Positions 1-5,675 of a stretch of 11,684 nucleotides of DNA are shown here, one piece after another. The stretch is taken from the NCBI GenBank assembly GCA_016875645.1, contig VGPE01000070.1, positions 1 to 11,684 on the forward strand, given 5' to 3'. A model generated the notes under the pieces. The model made no database searches and was not told where the DNA came from. It saw nothing but the letters and a program-made list of their open reading frames with translations. The stretch is from Chloroflexota bacterium (GTDB lineage Bacteria; Chloroflexota; Limnocylindria; Limnocylindrales; CSP1-4). The position numbers and the translations under genes were made by a program. Each line of letters starts with the position of its first letter. The first letter of the stretch is position 1.

Positions 1-1
1 C

Positions 2-136
2 CACCGACCGCCCACGGCCGGGGAGCGGGCCGCAGGTGATGTCGAGCGCGTCGTCGACGCGGCGATCCTTGGCCTCCGTCGGCTCATCGCCGACGATCGA
101 GCGCGGGCGGCAGCCGGCGCAGGCGCGTCGCGCTGA
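2..136 (+). CDS. C-terminal end of an upstream gene, unknown product (partial)
   Basis: A reading frame is open from the left edge and stops at TGA 134-136. It gives 44 residues that look like a helical tail: Gly-Asp-Val-Glu-Arg-Val-Val-Asp-Ala-Ala-Ile, then Leu-Arg-Arg-Leu-Ile-Ala-Asp-Asp, ending in an Ala/Gly-rich stretch. G and A dominate the first codon positions, as in the real genes here, whereas the overlapping frame reads as Ser/Arg-rich filler. The stop is 13 bases before the chosen start of the nucleoside phosphorylase, so this is probably the preceding gene of the same operon. The product cannot be recognised from so short a tail. It is an inference from composition and spacing. 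Confidence 0.42.
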   Translation, partial: HRPPTAGERAAGDVERVVDAAILGLRRLIADDRARAAAGAGASR

Positions 137-149
137 TGTCGAGCTGATC

Positions 150-935
150 GTGAGCGAACGGGCGGTCCAGCACCACATCGCGCTCGGCCCCGGCGACGTC
201 GGTCGCTACGTCCTGCTGCCCGGCGATCCGGGTCGTTGCGAGCGGATCGCCCGTCGGTTCGACGGTTCCCGACTTGTCGCGAAGAACCGCGAGTACGAGA
301 CGTGGACCGGCACGCTCGATGGCGTCCCGGTCTCGGTGACCTCGACCGGGATCGGCTGTCCGTCGGCGGCGATCGCCGTCGAGGAACTCATCCGCTGCGG
401 CGCGGACACGTTCATCCGTGTCGGCACCGGCGGCGGGATGCAGCCCGGGATGCAGACCGGCGAGCTGGCGATCATCACGGCGGCGGTCCGCGACGAGGGC
501 ACCACGAGTCAGTACCTGCCGATCGAGTTCCCGGCCCTCGCCGACCTCGACGTCGTCCTCGCCCTGCGGGAGGCGGCCCGGCGGACCGCGGCGCTGGCCC
601 GCGAGGGCGTCAGCCAGTCGAAGGACTCGTTCTACGGCGAGCTCGAACCCCACCGGATGCCCATCGCGCCCGAGCTCCTCGAGCGCTGGGCCGCCTGGAT
701 CGGTGGCGGCGCGATCTGCTCGGAGATGGAGGCGGCCGCGATCTTCATCGTCGCCGCGATCGCCCGCGTCCGGGCGGGCGGCATCATGGTGAGCGTGGGC
801 AACCCGGACATGACCGAGGCGGAGGTGACGGCCTCGATGGCCGGCTTCACGCTCGATCCGCTCATCGACACCGCGGTCGAGGCACTCCGGGTCCTCATCG
901 AGCGGGACGTCGCTCCCGCGCCGACGTGCGGCTGA
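150..935 (+). CDS. udp: Uridine phosphorylase-family nucleoside phosphorylase
   Basis: This enzyme should cleave the N-glycosidic bond of a nucleoside with phosphate, giving the free base and (deoxy)ribose-1-phosphate in the cytosol (pyrimidine salvage if truly uridine-specific). From GTG 150 it is 261 residues, close to E. coli Udp (253). Visible family motifs are the phosphate-binding Leu-Pro-Gly-Asp-Pro-Gly-Arg near residue 20, Ser-Thr-Gly-Ile-Gly, Arg-Val-Gly-Thr-Gly-Gly, a Ser-Lys-Asp-Ser-Phe-Tyr segment near 157-162 and Ser-Glu-Met-Glu-Ala (ribose binding). The frame is open further upstream to GTG 36, but that extension overlaps the preceding gene and lacks family similarity. The stop overlaps the P450 start. 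One oddity is Glu164, where relatives I recall have Gln in the uracil-contacting loop, so base specificity is uncertain. The family call is secure; the substrate is not. Confidence 0.88.
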   Translation: MSERAVQHHIALGPGDVGRYVLLPGDPGRCERIARRFDGSRLVAKNREYETWTGTLDGVPVSVTSTGIGCPSAAIAVEELIRCGADTFIRVGTGGGMQPGMQTGELAIITAAVRDEGTTSQYLPIEFPALADLDVVLALREAARRTAALAREGVSQSKDSFYGELEPHRMPIAPELLERWAAWIGGGAICSEMEAAAIFIVAAIARVRAGGIMVSVGNPDMTEAEVTASMAGFTLDPLIDTAVEALRVLIERDVAPAPTCG

Positions 936-2185
936 CCGAGGTGCCCTCCTCACCGCCACCGCCGATCATCGACCCGTCGGACCCGTCATTCGTCGCCGAT
1001 CCCTACCCGGCCTACGCGAACGTCCGGGAGGCGACGCCCGTGTGGCACCCGGAGGGGTCGCACCTGTGGTTCCTCACCCGGTACCAGGAGGTCCATGCGG
1101 GCTTCCGCGACAAGCGCCTGGCGACCTCGTTCCTCCACCGGTTCACGCCCGAGGAGCTTCACCTGCCGCCGGGCGTCCCGACCTGGCGCGACCCTCGCTG
1201 GACCGAGTTCCAGGCGTTCGAGCGCTGGGAGCTCCTGAACCTCGAGCCGCCCGAGCACACCCGGATGCGCCGGCTCGTGCTCGAGGCGTTCACGCCGCGG
1301 GCGACGGAGGCGCTTCGCGGTCCGACGACGACGCGCGCCGCCGAACTGCTCGCCGCCGGACGTGAGGTGGGCTCCGTCGATCTCGTCGGCGGGTATGCGA
1401 AGGCATTCTCACTGAGCATCATCTGCGACCTCATCGGCGTCGCGCCGGCGGATCGACTGGCGATCCTCGCCTACTCCGATGCCCTGCTGCGGATGTACGA
1501 ACCGGATCCGCCAGAGGCCCAGCAGGCGGCCGCGAACGCCGCGGCCGGCGACTTCCGCCGCTACCTGCTCGATGTCATCGCGGTCCGCCGGCGCACGCCC
1601 GGCGCGGACCTGCTCGACGCGCTGATCAACTGCCGGGTCGCCGGCGAGGCCCTGACCGACCAGCAGATCGCCTCGACGGCGATGGTCCTGCTGATGGCCG
1701 GCCACGAGGCCGTCGTCAACGCGACCGCCAACGGTATCGCGGCGCTGGCTGCTCACCCCGAGGCGTGGCGGCAGCTCCGGGCCGGCGAGGTCCATCCACG
1801 GGACGCGATCGAGGATATCGTCCGCTGGGACCCGCCGCTACAGTGGTTCGAGCGCTGGGTCCTCGACGACGTCGTCTACGCTGACACGACGATCCCGCGT
1901 GGCGCTCGCGTGGCCCTCGTCCTCGCGGCCGCGAACCGCGATCCGCGTCGGTACGCCGATCCGGATCGCTTCGACATCCGCCGCGGCGACTCGAACCACC
2001 TCTCGTTCGGCGGGGGCATCCACTTCTGCATCGGCGCGCCGCTTGCGCGCCTCGAACTCGAGACGACGATCCGCGAGCTGCTCCGCAGTGAGGTGATGCT
2101 CGAGATCCTGCCCGGCGCGACCCGCAAGCCGACCTTCCAGTTCCGCGGCTACGACCGGCTCGAGGTGGCCCTCCACCCGCTGTGA
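926..2185 (+). CDS. Cytochrome P450 (bacterial class I type)
   Basis: This is a soluble haem monooxygenase that would need a separate ferredoxin and reductase; none lies in the window. From GTG 926 it has 419 residues (414 from the alternative GTG 941), normal for bacterial CYPs. The haem-binding loop Phe-Gly-Gly-Gly-Ile-His-Phe-Cys-Ile-Gly is intact, with axial ligand Cys368. The I-helix reads Ala-Gly-His-Glu-Ala-Val-Val-Asn (258-265), so the usual oxygen-activating Thr is Ala262. The K-helix reads Glu-Asp-Ile-Val-Arg (296-300), which puts Asp where the near-invariant Glu of ExxR normally stands. The start overlaps the phosphorylase stop by 10 bases and the stop overlaps the MFS start (GTGA), so the three genes are translationally coupled. 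The substrate is unknown. The P450 call is firm; full monooxygenase activity is less certain. Confidence 0.95.
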   Translation: MRLTEVPSSPPPPIIDPSDPSFVADPYPAYANVREATPVWHPEGSHLWFLTRYQEVHAGFRDKRLATSFLHRFTPEELHLPPGVPTWRDPRWTEFQAFERWELLNLEPPEHTRMRRLVLEAFTPRATEALRGPTTTRAAELLAAGREVGSVDLVGGYAKAFSLSIICDLIGVAPADRLAILAYSDALLRMYEPDPPEAQQAAANAAAGDFRRYLLDVIAVRRRTPGADLLDALINCRVAGEALTDQQIASTAMVLLMAGHEAVVNATANGIAALAAHPEAWRQLRAGEVHPRDAIEDIVRWDPPLQWFERWVLDDVVYADTTIPRGARVALVLAAANRDPRRYADPDRFDIRRGDSNHLSFGGGIHFCIGAPLARLELETTIRELLRSEVMLEILPGATRKPTFQFRGYDRLEVALHPL

Positions 2186-3411
2186 GCTACCGGTCGGTCC
2201 TCGCTGCGCCAGGGGCGCGGCCACTCGTGGCGTTCGGCTGGATCGGCCGCGCCCCGATGTCCATGCTGCCGATCGCGCTCGTCATCGCGGTCGAGAAGCT
2301 CACCGGTTCGTACGGCCTCGGCGGCGCGGCCGCCGGTGCCTACACCCTCGCGAATGCGGCGGCCGGTCCGTGGCTCGGGCGTCGGGTCGACCGGCTCGGC
2401 CAACGCCGGGTGGGTCGGGTGCTCGTGGCGGGCTTCGTCGTCGCCGGGGCCGGTCTCGTGAGCTTGTTCGCGCTGGCCGGCCCGGCGGTCCTCGTCCTGC
2501 CGCTCGCGGCCGTCGCTGGGGCGGTCCAGCCGAGTCTCGGCGCCTGGACGCGGACCCGGTGGACGGTCCTGCTCGAGGGCGTGCGCGAGCGCGAGACCGC
2601 CCAGGCGGTCGAGTCCATCAGCGACGAACTGAACTGCCTCGTCGGCCCGTCGGCGGTCTCGATCCTGGCCGCAGCCGGGGCTCCGTGGCTGCCGATCACG
2701 GTCGCGGTGCTGCTCGGGTCGGTCGGGACCGCGGCGGTCCTCGCGCTCCGGAGGTCCGAGCCGCAGCCTGCCGCCCACGGTGGACCGAGCCCTCAGGGTG
2801 ACCAGGCGCCGGCCCGTTCGACCGCCACGGTGGCAGTCCCGTCGGCGTCGGCTGCGATCCACGCGGAGCCGGACTTCCGGGTCTTCCTGCTCGAGCTGCT
2901 CCTACTCGGTGTCGCGCTCGGCGGCATGACGGTCGTGCTCGTCTCGGGCTCGGGCGCCCTCGGTGACGCGGGCTACACGGCGCTCGTGTTCGCCGTGAAC
3001 TCCGCCGCCAGTCTCATCGCTGGGATCCTCATCGGCCGTGTCGCCTTCCAGGGGCCGGCGCGGACCCGCTTCGCGCGGGCCCTCATCGTCTACAGTTTCG
3101 GACTCCTGCCCATCCTGCTGCTCTCGGGCCAGTCCGGGTTCCTGTTCGCAGCATTCGTCGCCGGTGCGTCGATCGCCCCGACGTTCATCCAGGCGAACGC
3201 CCACGTCGCCTCGGTGGTCGAGCCGGCTCGCCGCACCGAGGCGTTCGCGTGGATCGGCTCGGCGGTCGTGCTCGGGATCGCCGCTGGGTCGGCGGTCCTG
3301 GGACGGATCGTCGACGCCGGCGGTGTGGAGGCCGCGCGGCTTTCGATCGTCGTGATCGGGTTCCTGCCCGGCACGTTCGGGCTCGCCTGGTCCAATCTCG
3401 GGCGCCGCTGA
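2182..3411 (+). CDS. Major facilitator superfamily transporter
   Basis: A 409-residue integral membrane protein with two hydrophobic halves of about six segments each (roughly residues 14-190 and 232-405). They are separated by a hydrophilic, Pro/Ala-rich loop at about 191-231, the usual MFS plan. A motif A-like loop between helices 2 and 3 is visible near 63-76 (Gly-Pro-Trp-Leu-Gly-Arg-Arg-Val-Asp-Arg-Leu-Gly-Gln-Arg). The start GTG 2182 lies inside the P450 stop (GTGA overlap), so it is translated from the same message. It resembles high-GC bacterial drug- or sugar-efflux-type MFS proteins. The context suggests export or import of a substrate or product of the phosphorylase/P450 pair, which is inference. 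Family certain, direction and cargo unknown. Confidence 0.9.
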   Translation: MSYRSVLAAPGARPLVAFGWIGRAPMSMLPIALVIAVEKLTGSYGLGGAAAGAYTLANAAAGPWLGRRVDRLGQRRVGRVLVAGFVVAGAGLVSLFALAGPAVLVLPLAAVAGAVQPSLGAWTRTRWTVLLEGVRERETAQAVESISDELNCLVGPSAVSILAAAGAPWLPITVAVLLGSVGTAAVLALRRSEPQPAAHGGPSPQGDQAPARSTATVAVPSASAAIHAEPDFRVFLLELLLLGVALGGMTVVLVSGSGALGDAGYTALVFAVNSAASLIAGILIGRVAFQGPARTRFARALIVYSFGLLPILLLSGQSGFLFAAFVAGASIAPTFIQANAHVASVVEPARRTEAFAWIGSAVVLGIAAGSAVLGRIVDAGGVEAARLSIVVIGFLPGTFGLAWSNLGRR

Positions 3412-3447
3412 AGCCCTAGCCCGGTCCGTCCGCCGCCGACCCGGCCC

Positions 3448-3616
3448 GACCGGGACTGCCAGACCCTGCTCCCGCGGGTCCGGTGTCGCGACCGGGACTG
3501 CCAGGCCCGGATGCGACCGGTTGGGGCCGCCCGGAGGTCTCGCGACCGCCCATGTCGGGACTCCCAGTCCCGGAACAGACCGACAACCTCCGAAACCGGG
3601 GTCTGGGAGTCCCGGG
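3448..3616. repeat. Cluster of four dyad-symmetric ~19-bp repeats
   Basis: The 270-base gap between the MFS stop and the insertion sequence holds no convincing gene. It carries four related units at 3448-3466, 3490-3508, 3553-3571 and, inverted, 3598-3616. The consensus is GACCGGGACTSCCAGNCCC. Units 1 and 2 differ at one base; unit 4 matches the reverse complement of unit 1 at 17 of 19. Each unit is itself an imperfect palindrome: CGGGACT and AGTCCCG around CCC in unit 3, with one mismatched pair in the others. Spacings are 42, 63 and 45 bases. They could be protein-binding sites or REP-like hairpin elements, and as RNA they may help end transcription from either side. Confidence 0.6.
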
Positions 3617-3681
3617 CCCATCGTCCCGGGCACGCGCACGGAGCGTCGGGCGGACCCGTTCACACGGGCGGACCGGTAGAG

Positions 3682-4878
3682 TCAAGACTCTTGTGTGAAT
3701 GCGGGGAGCGGGCGCCTGGCGAGGAGCTCGTTGAGGCGGAGCACCTGGCCATAGAGAATCCGGTCGGCTGACCGGCGCTCGGTGAGGCTGCCGATCGGCC
3801 GGAGCCGTCGGCGGAGTTCGCGGAAGGCGCGCTCGATGAGGTTCGTCGTGCGCAGGTTGACCCGGATCGGCTCGGGCAGGGCGAACACGGCGAGGAGGGC
3901 CTCGAGGTCGCGCTCGAGGCGCCGGACGATGACGGGATGGCGATCCCGCCAGATCCTCGCCCAGCGCCAATAGGCGGCCACGGCCGCCCGCCGGGTCCGG
4001 GCCCGGTAGATGGCCCGCAGTCCGGCCAGACACGCCTTCCGCTCGGCCACCGGCAGGGCCTCGAGGATGTTCCGGAGCCGGTGGGTCCAGCAGCGCTGGA
4101 GGGTCGCGGCCGGGAACGCCTCGGCGACCGCGGCCGCGATCCCGTCGGCGCCGTCGGCGGTGACGAGCACGATCGTCTCCGGATCGAGGCCGCGGCCGAT
4201 GAGCGAACCGAGCAGGCGGCCCCACTCGGCGCTCGATTCGGCGGCCGCCTGGCGGTAGTCGAGCAACTCGCGCCGCCCGAGCTCGTCGATCCCGTACGCG
4301 GCGAGCACGACCCGCTTCGCCGCCCGACCGGACGAGCGGACCGAGACCCACAGTCCGTCGAGCAGCACGTAGCGGGCAGGAAAGGTGATCGGCCGGCGAT
4401 GGAAGGCGGCGACCCGGGCATCGAGCTCGCGGGCGAGGCGGCTCACCGCGGCCGGGCTCAGGGCCACCCCGGTGAGGGTCTCCGCGAGCCGGGCCGTCTC
4501 GCGGACCGAGAGGCCGCGCAGGAAGGCCTGCCGGAGCACGGCGTCGACGCTGCCGCTGCGTCGGGCCGCCCGCCGCAGGAAGCTGGGCCGGTACGGGACG
4601 AGCCGGCGGCGCGGCACGGCGAGATCGACGATCGCCCCGAGCTCGGTCACGAGGCTCCGGCGGTACGAGCCGTTGCGCAGGTCGGTCCGCCAGGGCGTGC
4701 GCTCGTAGCGGGCGGCCACGAGCTGGGCCGCGAGCTCGTCCTCCATCGTCGTCTCCAGGATCGTCCTGACCGCGCCGAGCAGCTCCGGGCGCAGATCACC
4801 CCACAAGCCGTCCTCGTCGCGGACCTCCGCCCAGCGCTCGGCGCCGGTGCGATCGGTCAGAGCGGGTACCGTTGCCAT
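3682..4878 (-). CDS. IS256-family (Mutator-type) transposase
   Basis: A 398-residue DDE transposase that excises and inserts its own element. Visible catalytic residues are Asp174 (Leu-Leu-Asp-Gly), Asp242 (Thr-Ala-Asp-Gly) and Glu349 (Asn-Leu-Ile-Glu-Arg). The family's Cys-x2-His pair is Cys263/His266 (Gln-Arg-Cys-Trp-Thr-His). Length and motif order are normal and there is no frameshift, so it looks functional. I chose ATG 4878-4876 over the longer frame to 4944 because a perfect AGGAGGT lies at 4892-4886, seven bases upstream. The message leader can fold so that a 9-bp stem ends directly before the start codon. A weak 5-bp hairpin (CCCGT/ACGGG, 3655-3668) lies just past the stop. It runs opposite to its neighbours, between the MFS operon and greA. 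Confidence 0.95.
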   Translation of the reverse strand: MATVPALTDRTGAERWAEVRDEDGLWGDLRPELLGAVRTILETTMEDELAAQLVAARYERTPWRTDLRNGSYRRSLVTELGAIVDLAVPRRRLVPYRPSFLRRAARRSGSVDAVLRQAFLRGLSVRETARLAETLTGVALSPAAVSRLARELDARVAAFHRRPITFPARYVLLDGLWVSVRSSGRAAKRVVLAAYGIDELGRRELLDYRQAAAESSAEWGRLLGSLIGRGLDPETIVLVTADGADGIAAAVAEAFPAATLQRCWTHRLRNILEALPVAERKACLAGLRAIYRARTRRAAVAAYWRWARIWRDRHPVIVRRLERDLEALLAVFALPEPIRVNLRTTNLIERAFRELRRRLRPIGSLTERRSADRILYGQVLRLNELLARRPLPAFTQES

Positions 4879-4949
4879 CGGGCGTACCTCCTTGGGTGCT
4901 CCACACACCTGTGGTCGTACGCCCGCTCCTCCAAATCCCCACAAGAGAC
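3686..4949 (-). mobile_element. IS256-family insertion sequence, about 1.26 kb
   Basis: One intact IS256-type transposase is bracketed by imperfect inverted repeats. The left end reads inward GACTCTTGTGTGAATGCGGG (3686-3705). The right end, read inward on the minus strand from 4949, starts GTCTCTTGTGGGGATTTGGA. Both continue to a shared AGCGGGCG, with about 23 of 30 positions matching after one gap. The TTGTG core fits the inner part of ends I recall for this family. The transposase stop at 3682-3684 lies just outside the left boundary as drawn, so the true tip may be several bases further out. I could not find an 8-9 bp target duplication at either boundary, which fits an old insertion or misplaced ends. 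Confidence 0.75.
4879..4925 (-). promoter_or_regulatory. Fold-back hairpin in the transposase leader
   Basis: CGGGCGTAC at 4879-4887 and GTACGCCCG at 4917-4925 are perfect 9-bp inverted copies. In the transposase message the 3' arm ends on the base before the AUG and takes in the end of the AGGAGGU ribosome binding site. Inside the loop, CCACA and TGTGG (4901-4914) form a second small hairpin. Such a structure would hide the start from ribosomes. It resembles fold-back control of transposases such as IS10, but which transcripts contain it depends on where the transposase promoter lies, which I cannot place. It could instead be a DNA-level operator. Confidence 0.5.
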
Positions 4950-4976
4950 GCTACGTCACTCCGCGGGGGTCGGTCT

Positions 4977-5005
4977 TTGACACCCCGAAGGGGTGGCGCT
5001 ACGCT
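4977..5005 (+). promoter_or_regulatory. Sigma-70-type promoter for greA with a palindromic spacer
   Basis: A consensus -35 TTGACA (4977-4982) is followed by exactly 17 bases and TACGCT (5000-5005), which keeps the key TA...T positions of a -10. It points toward greA, whose GTG is 137 bases past the -10. A perfect inverted repeat, CACCCC-GAA-GGGGTG (4981-4995), starts within the -35 and fills most of the spacer, so it could be an operator. The -35 begins 28 bases beyond the IS end as drawn. The remaining leader, to 5141, contains no other recognisable element. Confidence 0.5.
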
Positions 5006-5141
5006 TCGCGGCCGGTCGGACCCCCGCCCCGCGGATCCCGCGGGACCCGCTGGGGGGTTCGTTTCGTTCAGTGCCGGTGCGTCCGCCCCGAGCCGCCCGT
5101 CGGCGAACCAGCCAGCACCTCCACCGGGGGCCAGGAACCGA

Positions 5142-5606
5142 GTGAACGCGAAGCCCACCTACGTCTCGCGCGAGGGTCTCGAGAAGCTCCGCCACGAGAT
5201 CGAGGAGATGACGACCGTGCGCCGGGCTGGGATCGCCCAGCGGATCCACGACGCGAAGGAGCACGGCAACCTCTCGGAGAACGCCGAGTACGAGGACGCC
5301 AAGAACGAGCAGGCCTTCGTCGAGGGACGGATCCAGACGCTCGAGGCCCTGATCAAGAACGCCACGATCATCGACGACCACCACTCCACCGACCACGTCC
5401 AGATCGGCTCGACCGTTGCCGTCGAGAGCCCTGACGGCGCGGAGACGTTCACGATCGTCGGCTCGGCGGAGGCCCGACCGACCGAAGGGCGCATCTCCAA
5501 CGAATCGCACGTCGGCCGCGCGCTGCTCGGCAAGCGCAAGGGCGAGAAGGTGCTCGTGCGCGTCCCGGCCGGCGACTTCACGTACAAGATCGTCAAGATC
5601 AGCTAG
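5142..5606 (+). CDS. greA: Transcription elongation factor GreA
   Basis: GreA enters the secondary channel of RNA polymerase and stimulates cleavage of backtracked RNA, restarting stalled complexes. The 154-residue length fits the family (E. coli 158). The N-terminal coiled-coil hairpin (about 9-78) carries the signature His-Gly-Asn-Leu-Ser-Glu-Asn-Ala-Glu-Tyr (41-50) at its tip, and the C-terminal FKBP-like domain carries Ile-Ser-Asn-Glu-Ser. I chose GTG 5142 because the protein then begins just before the conserved Tyr-Val-Ser-Arg-Glu-Gly; AGGA at 5133-5136 is a modest ribosome binding site. One oddity is that residue 43 is Asn (AAC) where E. coli has catalytic Asp41, while Glu46 (E. coli Glu44) is kept. 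It heads the greA-lysS-serS block behind a good promoter. Confidence 0.95.
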   Translation: MNAKPTYVSREGLEKLRHEIEEMTTVRRAGIAQRIHDAKEHGNLSENAEYEDAKNEQAFVEGRIQTLEALIKNATIIDDHHSTDHVQIGSTVAVESPDGAETFTIVGSAEARPTEGRISNESHVGRALLGKRKGEKVLVRVPAGDFTYKIVKIS

Positions 5607-5611
5607 CACCG

Positions 5612-5647
5612 CGCGGCCGCCCCGCGCTCCGGCCGGCGGCGGCCGCG
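5612..5647 (+). terminator. GC-rich hairpin between greA and lysS
   Basis: Six bases after the greA stop, CGCGGCCGCC (5612-5621) and GGCGGCCGCG (5638-5647) form a perfect 10-bp stem with a 16-base loop. There is no T-tract, so it is not a textbook intrinsic terminator. It may attenuate transcription into lysS, protect the greA 3' end, or set the lysS leader. It ends 18 bases before the lysS ribosome binding site. Confidence 0.4.
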
Positions 5648-5675
5648 AGCTGGACAGCACCGAACGAGGCAGCGC

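Noticed and set aside
36..149. N-terminal extension of the uridine phosphorylase frame from GTG 36
   Set aside because: It is Ser/Arg-rich, has no family counterpart and overlaps a more protein-like frame ending at 136; GTG 150 gives the normal length.
3448..3616. Possible CRISPR array
   Set aside because: There are only four diverged 19-bp units, one inverted, with 23-44 base gaps of unequal length and no cas genes.
3660..4970. Target-site duplication of the insertion sequence
   Set aside because: Flanks at several boundary choices (for example 3678-3685 and 4950-4957) share no 8-9 bp direct repeat.
3937..4980. 347-residue plus-strand frame opposite the transposase
   Set aside because: It is a shadow of the transposase on the other strand, with Gly/Pro/Arg composition and no motif.
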